A stretch of 64,000 nucleotides of DNA from Acidaminococcus fermentans DSM 20731 (GCF_000025305.1 NC_013740.1:1922001-1986000), one strand, 5' to 3'; counted from the stretch's first letter, positions 8,308 through 16,641 are shown. The notes: generated by a model from the sequence alone, not told the origin. Translations and numbers: made by a program.

Positions 8308-9789
8308 TTATTTGATTTTTTCCAACAGCTTCTTCAAAAAACCATACATCCTTATGGTGCTCTTCACACTGAGCCGTTCCTGGGGAGAATGGAGATCCCA
8401 GCAGTCCGGACCCAGGGAAATGGCATCCAGATCCGGCTTTTTTCCGATCAAGCAGCCGCATTCCAGTCCGGAATGGATGGGTGTGGCGGCCATTTCTTCT
8501 CCGAAGGTTTCCTCATACACCTGCTGGACCAGTGGGGTCAGTCTGGAATCCGGATCATGGGGCCAGCCGGGATAAGCGGCGAATTTCTCGCAGCTGCCCC
8601 CCACCATCTGGGCCAGGAGATGGATTTTGTCCCAGATATAGTCCGCCTTGGACCGGAAGGATGTACGGATTTCGTATACCACCACCAGACGGTTCTGTTC
8701 CCGTTCCAGACGGATTTCCCCCAGATTGTCCGAACTCTGGACCACGCCGGGCACCGCCGCATTCATTTCAGAGATCCCGTTGGGAGACAGGACCAGCACC
8801 TGGATGAACTTGTCCGTCACATCCCGGGATACCACCAGTCCGTTGGCCGGTCCCCGGGTCTCTTCCACGGAAATCTTCAGATTGGCGGCCACCGCCTTGT
8901 ACTCCCGGCGCAACTCTTCCGCCGTGGCATTCACCGCCTGGAGGAAAGCATCCGCTTTGTCCCCGGGCACCAGCACCACTGCTTCCCCGTCCCGGGGAAT
9001 GGCCAGCCGGAAAGTGCCTCCATGGAGAGCGGACAGCCGCAGGGGCATCTCTTTCCGGGCGGACAGGAGCATCCGGATCAGAAAGATGTTGGCATTGCCC
9101 CTGCCCCGGTGGATGTCCTCCCCGGAATGGCCGCCCTGGAGCCCTTCCACTTTCAGATGGAAGAATTTGCCCGTTTCCGGAGCCGCCTCCCAGGTCACCG
9201 GCAGGTGGAAGTTCACCCCGAAACCTCCGCAGCTGCCCGTCACTGAATGGCGTTCCACCGCATTGTCGATGTTCACCAGGTAATGGGAACGGAAATCACT
9301 GGCATCCACATTCTGGGCACCGCTGAGGTCTTCTTCTTCAGCGGTGGTCAGCAGGACTTCCAGTTCCGGGTGGGCGAAGGAATCCTCTTCCAGGAGAGCC
9401 AGAGCCAGGGCCACTCCGATGCCGTCATCGGCCCCCAGGGTGGTGCGGCCTCCGGTGGAAAGGATGTCCCCGTCCAGTTCCAGATGGATGGGATCCTTCA
9501 GGAAATCGTGGTCCACCCCTTTGGCCTTCTGGCACACCATGTCCAGATGGGCCTGGAGCATCACCCCCGGCCGGTTTTCATACCCGGGAGACGCGGGTTT
9601 CCGCAGCAGCACATTGTTCCATTCATCCTGACGGACGGCGAAGCCTTTTTCTTTGGCCCACTGGAACACCCTGTCACTGAGGGCCTTTTCTTTAAACGAA
9701 GGATGAGGAATCTCACAGAGCCGGGCAAAATGCCGGAACACCGGCTGCCGGAGCAGTTCTTCCAGATTTTCGAATTTTTCCTGTTCCAT
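8308..9789 (-). CDS. pepD: Aminoacyl-histidine dipeptidase (M20 peptidase, PepD)
   Basis: The 493-residue length and layout fit PepD/carnosinase-type M20C peptidases. HLDMVC (metal ligand, near residue 80) and TLGADDGIG (second metal site with the bridging Asp, near 120) are present, followed by an EEEDLSGAQ acidic segment and a central lid domain. The enzyme hydrolyses Xaa-His and other dipeptides in the cytoplasm with two zinc or manganese ions. It is the last gene of a TetR-YfcC-PepD unit (12-base gap), so the neighbouring carrier probably supplies peptides or amino acids. The ribosome site AAGGAGG is clear. Confidence 0.92.
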   Translation of the reverse strand: MEQEKFENLEELLRQPVFRHFARLCEIPHPSFKEKALSDRVFQWAKEKGFAVRQDEWNNVLLRKPASPGYENRPGVMLQAHLDMVCQKAKGVDHDFLKDPIHLELDGDILSTGGRTTLGADDGIGVALALALLEEDSFAHPELEVLLTTAEEEDLSGAQNVDASDFRSHYLVNIDNAVERHSVTGSCGGFGVNFHLPVTWEAAPETGKFFHLKVEGLQGGHSGEDIHRGRGNANIFLIRMLLSARKEMPLRLSALHGGTFRLAIPRDGEAVVLVPGDKADAFLQAVNATAEELRREYKAVAANLKISVEETRGPANGLVVSRDVTDKFIQVLVLSPNGISEMNAAVPGVVQSSDNLGEIRLEREQNRLVVVYEIRTSFRSKADYIWDKIHLLAQMVGGSCEKFAAYPGWPHDPDSRLTPLVQQVYEETFGEEMAATPIHSGLECGCLIGKKPDLDAISLGPDCWDLHSPQERLSVKSTIRMYGFLKKLLEKIK

Positions 9790-9801
9790 GATGCTGCCTC
9801 C

Positions 9802-11211
9802 TTAGAAGGGACCGTAGTGGATCTGCACGGCAATGACCATGAACACCATGGCCACTACACACCAGATGGCGAACAGCGGGGCCAGCCAGCGGAACCATTT
9901 CCCGAAGGAAATATGGGCCATGGCACAGGCCGCCACCACTTCCCCGCTGGTGGGAGCGAACACGTTGGTGAAAGCATCTCCCATCTGGAAGGCCAGGACG
10001 GCGGTCTGCCGGGTCACCCCGATCAGATCAGCCAACGGAGCGAACAGAGGCATGGTGATGGCCGCCTTGCCGCTGCCGGAAGGCACCAGCACGTTGAACA
10101 GGTCCTGGACGATGAACATGCCGCAGGCGCTGAGGGTGGGCGGCAGTCCGTTGAGCATGCTGGCCATATAGTGGATCACCGTATCCATGATATGGGCGTT
10201 CTGCATGATCAGCACCGCCCCGTTGCACATGCCGATGACCAGGTTGGCGAACAGCATGTTGCTGCAGCCGGCCAGGAAGGCATCCGCGATTTCCCCGGAG
10301 GACAATCCCCCGATGATGCCGGCCAGGATCCCGCAGAGCAGGAACAGTCCGGCCATTTCATTGATGTAGAAGTCGAACTTTAGCACCCCCAGCACCACCG
10401 TGGCAATGGTGGCCACAAAAAGCACCAGCACCAGTTTGTGCCGAAGAGTGATCACCGGAGTTTCCTGGAGTTTCAGATGGCTGTTGTACAGCAGGTCTTC
10501 TTCCCGTACCGTACTCAGTTCCGGATTCTTCCGGACTTTGTTGGCGTACCACATCACATAGGGGATGGTCACGATGTTCATGACCACGAACAGCACCGCC
10601 CGGAGCCCCATGCCGGAAAACATGGGCAGACCGCAGATGCCCTGGGCCACCCCTACGGTAAAGGGATTGGTCATGGCCCCGGCATACCCTACCGGTGCCG
10701 CACAGAAGACAATGGCAATGGCGGTGAGAGAATCGAAGCCCATGGCCACGGACACCCCGATCACCAAAGGCGTAAAGGCCAGGAATTCTTCAAAGCAGCC
10801 GGCGAAAGCGGACAGCAGGCTGAAAAGCACCATAACCACCGGGATCATCAGCAGCTCCCGGCCCTTCATCTTTTCCACCACGTTGGACAGCCCGGCGTTG
10901 ATGGCTCCGGTGGCATCCATAATGGCAAACATGCCCCCGATGATGAACAGGAAAGAAATGATTTCTGCTGCGTTCTGGAGCCCCAGTGTCAGGGACTGGA
11001 ACAGATAGAAGGGACTCACCGGCTGCTGCTGGATGTAATGGAAGGTGGCCGGATCCACCACTTCCTTGTTGAGGACGGGGTTCAGTACCCGGCTGTATTC
11101 CCCGGCCGGGACAATATAGGAGGCCAGGAACGCCAGGAACATGATGATTCCCAGAAGGACCATGGGATTCAGGGCATGGAGCCTGAAACCGCTTTTCTTT
11201 TCTTCCGCCAT
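9802..11211 (-). CDS. YfcC family (DcuC/arginine-ornithine antiporter-like) carrier
   Basis: This 469-residue membrane protein has about 12 helices. It opens with LNPMVLLGIIMFLAFLASYIVPAGEY, a hallmark of YfcC proteins, and carries VPSGSGKAA and APTSGEVV loops characteristic of the C4-dicarboxylate uptake C / AbgT-like superfamily. YfcC carriers are thought to move amino acids, peptides or dicarboxylates; the exact substrate is undefined. The ATG at 11211 is preferred because the alternative GTG lies within the AAGGAG site. It lies between a TetR regulator and pepD on one strand, pointing to peptide or amino-acid uptake and breakdown. Confidence 0.85.
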   Translation of the reverse strand: MAEEKKSGFRLHALNPMVLLGIIMFLAFLASYIVPAGEYSRVLNPVLNKEVVDPATFHYIQQQPVSPFYLFQSLTLGLQNAAEIISFLFIIGGMFAIMDATGAINAGLSNVVEKMKGRELLMIPVVMVLFSLLSAFAGCFEEFLAFTPLVIGVSVAMGFDSLTAIAIVFCAAPVGYAGAMTNPFTVGVAQGICGLPMFSGMGLRAVLFVVMNIVTIPYVMWYANKVRKNPELSTVREEDLLYNSHLKLQETPVITLRHKLVLVLFVATIATVVLGVLKFDFYINEMAGLFLLCGILAGIIGGLSSGEIADAFLAGCSNMLFANLVIGMCNGAVLIMQNAHIMDTVIHYMASMLNGLPPTLSACGMFIVQDLFNVLVPSGSGKAAITMPLFAPLADLIGVTRQTAVLAFQMGDAFTNVFAPTSGEVVAACAMAHISFGKWFRWLAPLFAIWCVVAMVFMVIAVQIHYGPF

Positions 11212-11243
11212 TGTTACCACTCCTTTTCAGTTATCCGATCATT

Positions 11244-11954
11244 TCATGGTTTTTCTTTTTTCTGATGAGACTCCGGACGGGCGGCTGCCAGCACATAATC
11301 GAAGATATGGAGAAACCGTTCTTCCAGTCCGGGACGCTCTGGGCTGTCTCCCAAAAGGCAGGCCCGGTGGATGTAGCTGCCGTGGACAGCCACGATGATC
11401 TCCAGGGTTTCGGCAGCCCGGTCACCGGCCACGAATCCGCCTTCCACCAGATTCTGCATGACCACCTGATCCCGTTCCACCAGCGTGCCCCGGATGACCA
11501 TTTCCCGGACATCCGCCGGCAGCCCCTGGAGTTCTTCCGGGAACAGATCCAGGTAATAGGTCTGGATTACACGGCCCAGCTTGGCACTGTACCGGCCGAA
11601 AAACATGTTGTAGAAGATTTCCGGGAATTGGAAGGCCTGCCGGTTGAAACACTGGTAAATGGTCCGGTACCGTTCCAGGGAGGTCATCTCCGGCTGCAGG
11701 TTCCGGGACAGATCCAGCAGGTAGTCCCGAAGAAAGCACACGGATCCGAACAGGATCAGTTCGTCCAGATCCTGGAAATAGTTGTAGAGGGTGGCACTGT
11801 TGTACCCGGCCTCTGCTGCGATCCGCCGGATGGTCACACCGGGAATCCCCTCCTCTTTGAGGATTTTTTCCGTAGCTTCCACAAAATACACCATGTTGCG
11901 CTTCTGCCGCAGCGTCAGCGCTTTCCGCTGTTTGCTTTCTGTCTGTTTTTCCAT
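11244..11954 (-). CDS. TetR family transcriptional regulator
   Basis: This 236-residue regulator has the N-terminal TetR helix-turn-helix at about residues 20-65 (ATEKILKEEGIPGVTIRRIA, then AEAGYNSATLYNYFQDLDEL). The C-terminal ligand domain has no match I can name. It is the first gene of the unit with the YfcC carrier and pepD and is divergent from the EamA exporter. Two copies of TAATC-W-TGATTA lie between the two promoters (12050-12078) and are the obvious operators. It probably represses both directions. Confidence 0.88.
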   Translation of the reverse strand: MEKQTESKQRKALTLRQKRNMVYFVEATEKILKEEGIPGVTIRRIAAEAGYNSATLYNYFQDLDELILFGSVCFLRDYLLDLSRNLQPEMTSLERYRTIYQCFNRQAFQFPEIFYNMFFGRYSAKLGRVIQTYYLDLFPEELQGLPADVREMVIRGTLVERDQVVMQNLVEGGFVAGDRAAETLEIIVAVHGSYIHRACLLGDSPERPGLEERFLHIFDYVLAAARPESHQKKEKP

Positions 11955-12008
11955 GTGGGACAGGGCACCTCCTGACTGCTGATCCTGATTTCCCGTTGGG
12001 GAAGATGG

Positions 12009-12037
12009 TTGACAATTTTTCAGGCCGCTTTTATAAT
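12009..12037 (+). promoter_or_regulatory. Consensus promoter of the EamA gene
   Basis: TTGACA, exactly 17 bases, TATAAT: both hexamers are perfect. The predicted start falls just before the two TAATCWTGATTA dyads, so a bound repressor would block initiation or early elongation. Confidence 0.85.
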
Positions 12038-12049
12038 ATAGCTAATTTC

Positions 12050-12080
12050 TAATCATGATTATATTTTAATCTTGATTAAA
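12050..12080. promoter_or_regulatory. Tandem dyad operators, TAATCATGATTA and TAATCTTGATTA
   Basis: Two 12-bp dyads (12050-12061 and 12067-12078) differ at one central base and lie 17 bases apart centre to centre, downstream of the EamA promoter and upstream of tetR. The outer bases of the second extend the dyad to TTTAATC..GATTAAA. They are candidate TetR operators. Confidence 0.65.
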
Positions 12081-12120
12081 CGTCAAGTACCAAAATTCCC
12101 CTTGGAAAGGAGCGTTCCCC

Positions 12121-12960
12121 ATGCCCCATCTGCCCGCCCTGTCCGGCAGGACCCTGGTCCTTCTGGGAGCCCTCTGCTGGAGCCTGAATTCCCCTCTGGT
12201 CAAATATCTGACCCTGGATTCCTTCCTGATCTGCGCTCTCCGTTCTCTCATTGCCGGCCTGGTCCTGCTGCCCGCTCTCCGGCCCCGGGAAATCGCCTGG
12301 AACCGGTACCTGGCGGCCTATGCCCTGGCTTACTGTGCCCTGTGCCTCAGTGTCATTACCTCCCTGTCCCTCACCTCCCCGGCCATTGCCATCGGCATGC
12401 AGTACACCGCCACCATCTGGCTGTTCCTGCTGTACTGGATCCAGAGCCGCGCTTTCAACCGCCGGGCCTTTTTGCCGGTGCTGGTGATCATGGCCGGTGT
12501 CCTGTGTTTCATGCTGTCCGGAGGCAGCGGGGATTCCCATCCCCTGGGAAATCTCATCGCCCTGACAGAGGGGATTTTCTTTGCCGGCATGAGCCTAGCC
12601 TCCCAGAAGGCCACCCGGACCAATGCCCTGGGGATCACGGCACTGGGCAACCTGGTGACGGCGCTGGTGGTCTTTGCCCTGTTCCCTTCCGCCCGGGCCG
12701 CCCTGCCGGCTATGGACGGCAGGGAATGGCTCCTGATGGTCCTGCTGGGGGTGGTCCAGGTGGCCGGGGGCTACGGTTTCTACAACCTGGGAGTCCAGAA
12801 GATCCCTGCCCGGGAAGCCTCTGTGCTGGCCCTCTGGGAAATGATCCTGGGACCGCTGTGGGTGGCCCTGTTCCTCCACCAGATCCCCGGTCCCATGGTC
12901 CTTGCCGGTTTTGCCGTCATCCTCTGCGGGATGCTCCTGAACGCAAAAATGCGGGCGTGA
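12121..12960 (+). CDS. EamA/DMT family transporter
   Basis: A 279-residue inner-membrane protein with ten predicted helices in two EamA repeats. The first repeat starts LVLLGALCWSLNSPLVKYLTL (typical G-x-x-W-x-x-N) and the second near GNLIALTEGIFFAGMSLASQ. The family exports amino acids, nucleosides or other metabolites. ATG 12121 follows AAAGGAG. Its consensus promoter and the paired operators shared with the divergent TetR gene suggest inducible export, perhaps of an amino acid that accumulates during dipeptide use. Its stop codon lies inside the stem of the terminator that follows. Confidence 0.88.
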   Translation: MPHLPALSGRTLVLLGALCWSLNSPLVKYLTLDSFLICALRSLIAGLVLLPALRPREIAWNRYLAAYALAYCALCLSVITSLSLTSPAIAIGMQYTATIWLFLLYWIQSRAFNRRAFLPVLVIMAGVLCFMLSGGSGDSHPLGNLIALTEGIFFAGMSLASQKATRTNALGITALGNLVTALVVFALFPSARAALPAMDGREWLLMVLLGVVQVAGGYGFYNLGVQKIPAREASVLALWEMILGPLWVALFLHQIPGPMVLAGFAVILCGMLLNAKMRA

Positions 12961-12978
12961 AATTTTCACACCCGCATT
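12949..12978. terminator. Bidirectional hairpin terminator overlapping the EamA stop codon
   Basis: AATGCGGG-C-GTGAAA pairs with TTTTCAC-A-CCCGCATT, followed by TTTTC. It separates the convergent EamA and niaR genes, and the EamA TGA is part of the left arm. Confidence 0.8.
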
Positions 12979-12990
12979 TTCTTCCGTTGT

Positions 12991-13503
12991 TTATTTCACC
13001 AGGATTCCCAGCTTCTCCAGGGCCCGGTGGATGGCTTCCATTTCCTCTTCCGTCTCTGTTTCCACCAGATGGGTATGGACCCCGTTGGATATACTGGACA
13101 GGAGCGGCGCCTTCGTTTCCTTCATCCGCTGGATATACAGCTGTACATCCCGCCGGGACCGGAGATTCAGTTCCCCCTCCATGAATCCGTATACTTCATG
13201 TTCCACCACCACATTGTGGACAACTCCCCCGTTATCCACAATGGCGTTCAGTTCCGCTTCCACCTGATCCGTGCCGTGGCGGCAAAGGAAAGATTCCTGG
13301 ATCCCATGTTTCTGGAATTCATGGAGCTGATATCCCCGTGGCGTGGAAATGATCGGTGTCCCACTGGCCCGGAGCAAGGCAATATCCCCTACGATGATCT
13401 GGCGGCTCACCTGACAGGCTTTGGCCATCTCCGTACCGGTTACCGGTTTGTCGGTCTTTTTGAGCATGGCCAGGATAGCATCCCGCCGTTCTTTGTTTTC
13501 CAT
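12991..13503 (-). CDS. niaR: Niacin-responsive transcriptional repressor NiaR (HTH_11 + 3H domain)
   Basis: This 170-residue protein has an N-terminal winged helix (NKERRDAILAMLKKTDKPVT and VSRQIIVGDIALLRASG) and a C-terminal 3H domain with the histidines expected for nicotinate and metal binding (QKHGIQESF, VVHNVVVEHEVYG, VHTHLVETE). NiaR represses NAD synthesis and niacin uptake genes when nicotinate is plentiful. No target operon lies in this window. A CTGAT-N7-ATCAG dyad in its own promoter suggests autoregulation. Confidence 0.9.
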   Translation of the reverse strand: MENKERRDAILAMLKKTDKPVTGTEMAKACQVSRQIIVGDIALLRASGTPIISTPRGYQLHEFQKHGIQESFLCRHGTDQVEAELNAIVDNGGVVHNVVVEHEVYGFMEGELNLRSRRDVQLYIQRMKETKAPLLSSISNGVHTHLVETETEEEMEAIHRALEKLGILVK

Positions 13504-13530
13504 GGTTCTTCCCCTCCTTGTTCATAAATA

Positions 13531-13547
13531 CTGATTCATTTTATCAG
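13531..13547. promoter_or_regulatory. Candidate NiaR autoregulatory dyad
   Basis: A perfect inverted repeat CTGAT-N7-ATCAG lies about 30 bases upstream of the niaR start, next to a minus-strand TATAAT box at 13554-13559. Assignment to NiaR is by position only. Confidence 0.45.
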
Positions 13548-13640
13548 ATATTATTATAAGCGAATTTTTCCGGAAATTCCATATTTTCCGGAGGGAGATC
13601 CATCCTTGGCCCATCGCCCATCCCCGGGAATCCAGGGTTT

Positions 13641-14480
13641 TCACGCCGTCCGGCCTTCCTGTTCTGGCTGTTCCGGATCCTTCTGGAGATCGATCAGATG
13701 GAATCCGCACTTGCTCAGGTCCAGCATCCGGGCAGCCAGTCTCCGCCCCCGTTCCAGGTCCGCCGTAAAGCAGATTTCTGCCCGCCCCAGGCCGGTGGTC
13801 CTGGCCAGTCCCCGTTTCTCCAGGTTTTCCAGAGCATCCTGGGTGGTCCGTTCCGCCGGATCCAGGATGGTCACTTCCGGCCCGAATTCCTCTTCGATTT
13901 CTTTCCGGACAAAGGGATAATGGGTGCAGGAAAGGAGCACCGTATCCACATTATGTTCCCGGAGCTTGTCCGCATATTCATGGATGGCGGCCTTCAGCTC
14001 CGGCGAACCGAATTTTTCTCCTTCGATCAGGGGCACGAATTTGGGGCATCCCTGGCCGAACACCTGGATTTCCGGGCAGATCCGCTGGATTTCCCGTTTG
14101 TGGGCTCCGGTGGATACGGTGAAATCCGTGGCAAAAAAGCCCACCCGGTTGTTCTTGGTCACTCCGGGGACCATCCGGGAGCCTTTGGCCATGCCGATTA
14201 CGTCAAAGGGATGGTTCCCTTTGATCACGTCCAGGCCCAGCACCGTTATGGTATTGCAGGCCACCACCAGCTGCTTGATGTGCCGTTTGTCCAGCCAGTC
14301 GGTCATTTCCGCCACAAACCGGGTGATCTCCTCCCGGGACCGGTTGCCGTAGGGGGTCCGGGCCGTATCCCCGATAAAGATGAAATCTTCATGGGGCAGC
14401 TTGGCCTGGAGCCATTTCAGTACGGTGAGCCCGCCTACGCCGGAATCGATTACGCCAATGGGTTGCTTTGCCTGCATCAT
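13641..14480 (-). CDS. murI: Glutamate racemase
   Basis: The 279-residue enzyme interconverts L- and D-glutamate for peptidoglycan. The catalytic Cys pair sits in VVACNT (near 75) and LLSCTHYP (near 185), with IGVIDSGVGGLTVLKWL at the N-terminus and DTARTPYG near 40. The length matches the family. The ribosome site AGGAGG lies 9 bases upstream of a double ATG; either Met could start. A complete hairpin terminator with a T-run lies between its promoter and the ribosome site, so expression may be controlled by premature termination, or an independent small RNA precedes the gene. Confidence 0.95.
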   Translation of the reverse strand: MMQAKQPIGVIDSGVGGLTVLKWLQAKLPHEDFIFIGDTARTPYGNRSREEITRFVAEMTDWLDKRHIKQLVVACNTITVLGLDVIKGNHPFDVIGMAKGSRMVPGVTKNNRVGFFATDFTVSTGAHKREIQRICPEIQVFGQGCPKFVPLIEGEKFGSPELKAAIHEYADKLREHNVDTVLLSCTHYPFVRKEIEEEFGPEVTILDPAERTTQDALENLEKRGLARTTGLGRAEICFTADLERGRRLAARMLDLSKCGFHLIDLQKDPEQPEQEGRTA

Positions 14481-14504
14481 GTCAACTACCTCCTGGTTGC
14501 AAAT

Positions 14505-14633
14505 AAAAAAGGCCCGAACAGACAGCCCGGTGGGAAGGGCTGTCGATTCAGGCCTTACAGACGGTCAGAAACAGGGGAAACTGTTCCCAGATCCATAAGG
14601 ATGTATGATTTTGTACTGTACGTTCTCAACAAC
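14505..14633 (-). ncRNA. Structured leader or small RNA upstream of murI, ending in a terminator
   Basis: From the promoter at 14640-14668 a transcript of about 130 nt can be drawn. It contains a GGAACAG/CTGTTTC hairpin, then a long stem (AAGGCCTGAA... GACAGCCC around a short loop, closing with GGGCTGTC ... GGGCCTT), then TTTTTTATTT. This is a textbook intrinsic terminator about 25 bases before the murI ribosome site. I compared it by eye with T-box, SAM, glycine, TPP, 6S and SRP consensus features and found no match. It may be an attenuator, a riboswitch or a separate sRNA. Confidence 0.6.
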
Positions 14634-14639
14634 ACCCTT

Positions 14640-14668
14640 AGTATAGCACACTCTCTCCCCGTCTGCAA
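14640..14668 (-). promoter_or_regulatory. Promoter for the murI leader
   Basis: TTGCAG, 17 bases, TATACT on the minus strand, about 170 bases upstream of the murI start codon. Confidence 0.75.
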
Positions 14669-14760
14669 CAGAATTATATGAATTTTCGTTCTTTCCGTTG
14701 ACCGCCGCCTGCTTTTTATGATACGCTAACACCAGTCCACCACAAAAGGAGCCAACATCC

Positions 14761-15096
14761 ATGGAAAAACATTACCCTGCCGATGCCATCTTCGTCACCG
14801 GCGTAGCCAAAGTGTCCCGGGAAGACGTGATCAACACCCTATACGGGACCTTCACCCTGAGCCTGGTCATCGATCGGAAAACCGGCCTGATCCTCCACTG
14901 CAGCGCCAACATGATCATGGCTGACACCATTGCCTTTCTCCAGGACATCCTGATCGGGAAGAACCTGCTGACGGACATGGACCCAATGGTCCGGGAACTG
15001 CGCAGCCGTTTCCTGGCCCTGTCCCAGAAAGCGGTGATTGCCGCCCTGAAGGATGCCCAGAACCATTATCTGACAGTGTATCCGAAGGGGGTGTAA
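14761..15096 (+). CDS. DUF3870 domain-containing protein
   Basis: The 111-residue protein matches the small DUF3870 family along its length: FVTGVAKVSREDVINTLYG, then FTLSLVIDRKTGLILHCSANM, a FLQDILIGKNL motif and a C-terminal AVIAALKDAQNHY helix. No biochemical function is established for the family as far as I know. Its members occur in anaerobic Firmicutes. The ATG follows AAGGAG. It is divergent from murI, with the murI leader promoter between them, and is followed by a repeat element and a strong terminator. Confidence 0.8.
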   Translation: MEKHYPADAIFVTGVAKVSREDVINTLYGTFTLSLVIDRKTGLILHCSANMIMADTIAFLQDILIGKNLLTDMDPMVRELRSRFLALSQKAVIAALKDAQNHYLTVYPKGV

Positions 15097-15100
15097 CCCC

Positions 15101-15168
15101 CGTCACCAGTCGGCAGTCACCAGTCAACAGCCATCGGATAAAATTTGCCTGCAAATTTTTGAAACAAT
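15101..15168. repeat. Intergenic repeat element, copy B (inverted relative to copy A)
   Basis: Read on the minus strand it gives GTTTCAAAAATTTGC, AAATTTTATCCGATGGCTG and then short TTGACTGGTGACTGC-type repeats, the same order as 4331-4398. Confidence 0.55.
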
Positions 15169-15169
15169 A

Positions 15170-15206
15170 CAAAACACCCCGGACAACCACTGTCCGGGGT
15201 GTTTTG
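15170..15206. terminator. Bidirectional terminator between DUF3870 and gdhA
   Basis: A 15-bp perfect stem (AAAACACCCCGGACA and its complement) around ACCAC, with A- and T-runs at the ends, between convergent genes. Confidence 0.9.
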
Positions 15207-15245
15207 CTGTGCCGTTCCGGGCACAGCTCCGTTTGTAGGGTTCTA

Positions 15246-16484
15246 TTAGATAATGCCTCTCAGTTTCAGAGGTTCAACCAGAGCGTTCAGAGCTACGATG
15301 TAGGCGCCTACACGCATGGTGGTGTTGTACTTCTTGGCTGCGTCATATACGTTCCCGAAGGCTTTCACCATCATCTGTTCCTGTCTGTCGATGACTTCTT
15401 CTTCCGTCCAGAAGTATCTGTACAGGTTCTGTACCCATTCGAAGTAGGATACGGTTACGCCGCCGCCGTTGGCCAGCACGTCAGGCACTACAGGGATGCC
15501 TCTCTTTTCCAGGATGACATCGGCTTCTGCATCGGTCGGGCCGTTGGCTGCTTCCACGATCATCTTTGCTTTGATCTTGTCAGCGTTCTTGGCAGTGATC
15601 TGCAGTTCCAGAGCAGCCGGGATCAGTACGGTTACATCCTGTTCCAGCACTTCTTCGTTGCTGATCGGGGTAGCGCCAGGATACCCTTTGATCACGCCGC
15701 CGTTGTTCTTGGCATATTCTTCCACTTTGTACGGATCGAAGCCGTTGGCATCATAGATCCCGCCGCTGATATCGCTCAGGGCAACGATCTTCAGGCCTTT
15801 GTCAGCTGCGCATTTGGCAGTCCAGGAACCTACGTTGCCGAACCCTTGGATGGCCAGGGTGGCATCTTCCGGTTTGATTCCTTCTCTCTTCAGCAGTTCC
15901 AGGGTAGCGGTGATTACGCCACGGCCGGTTGCGGAGGTACGGCCCTGAGAACCGCCCATGCAGATGGCTTTCCCGGTGATGAAACCAGGAGCGAACTGGC
16001 AGTTGATCTTGGAGAATTCATCGCACATCCAGGCCATGATCTGGGCGTTGGTGTTCACGTCAGGAGCCGGGATATCTTTCTTTTCGCCGATTACCGGTGC
16101 GATCTTGTCGATGTACCCACGGGTGATTTTTTCCAGTTCCGTCTTGGAAACTTTCCGGGGATCAACAATGATGCCGCCTTTGCCGCCGCCGTAAGGCAGA
16201 CCAGCGATGGCGCATTTGGTGGTCATCCAGAAGCCCAGGGTCTTCACTTCATCCATGGACACATTCTGATGGTACCGAACGCCGCCTTTGGCAGGCCCAA
16301 GCACGGTGCTGTTCTGGGAACGATAGCCGGTGAATACTTCCACATGGCCATCATCCATTTTTACAGGGATGCTGACTTCCAGGGTCCGTTCAGGCTGGGA
16401 GATGACGGCCTCAGCGTTGGGATCCAGGTTGATCAGTTTACTAGCTTTTTCCATAGGAATCTTTGCCATTTCAAACAAACTCAT
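15246..16484 (-). CDS. gdhA: NAD(P)-dependent glutamate dehydrogenase
   Basis: The 412-residue length and motifs fit hexameric family I dehydrogenases: GPAKGGVRYH, the catalytic Lys in LPYGGGKGGIIVDP (near 110), PAPDVNTNAQIMAWM (near 150) and a Rossmann GFGNVG near 220. It deaminates glutamate to 2-oxoglutarate. In Acidaminococcus-type anaerobes this is the first step of glutamate fermentation through 2-hydroxyglutarate. Codon choice is visibly more uniform and less GC-extreme than in its neighbours, as expected for a very highly expressed gene. A strong AGGAGG ribosome site precedes it. Confidence 0.96.
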   Translation of the reverse strand: MSLFEMAKIPMEKASKLINLDPNAEAVISQPERTLEVSIPVKMDDGHVEVFTGYRSQNSTVLGPAKGGVRYHQNVSMDEVKTLGFWMTTKCAIAGLPYGGGKGGIIVDPRKVSKTELEKITRGYIDKIAPVIGEKKDIPAPDVNTNAQIMAWMCDEFSKINCQFAPGFITGKAICMGGSQGRTSATGRGVITATLELLKREGIKPEDATLAIQGFGNVGSWTAKCAADKGLKIVALSDISGGIYDANGFDPYKVEEYAKNNGGVIKGYPGATPISNEEVLEQDVTVLIPAALELQITAKNADKIKAKMIVEAANGPTDAEADVILEKRGIPVVPDVLANGGGVTVSYFEWVQNLYRYFWTEEEVIDRQEQMMVKAFGNVYDAAKKYNTTMRVGAYIVALNALVEPLKLRGII

Positions 16485-16533
16485 TTGTAACGCCTCCTAA
16501 AAAATTTATCTAGTGAACCCTTACAGTTCGTAT

Positions 16534-16584
16534 TATAGCACCTTTCAGAAAATATGGAATCATTTTTTGTATTTTGTATACAAA
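16534..16584 (-). promoter_or_regulatory. gdhA promoter region with a TTTGTATACAAA dyad
   Basis: A minus-strand TATAAT lies about 50 bases before the gdhA start, with a poor -35. A perfect 12-bp palindrome TTTGTATACAAA lies at 16573-16584, just upstream of the -35 position. It is a candidate activator or repressor site. Confidence 0.5.
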
Positions 16585-16641
16585 TTTATTTTAAGGAAAA
16601 ATTCCCGCAATTTATTGTATGCTTATTGCCCCCATAATAAA

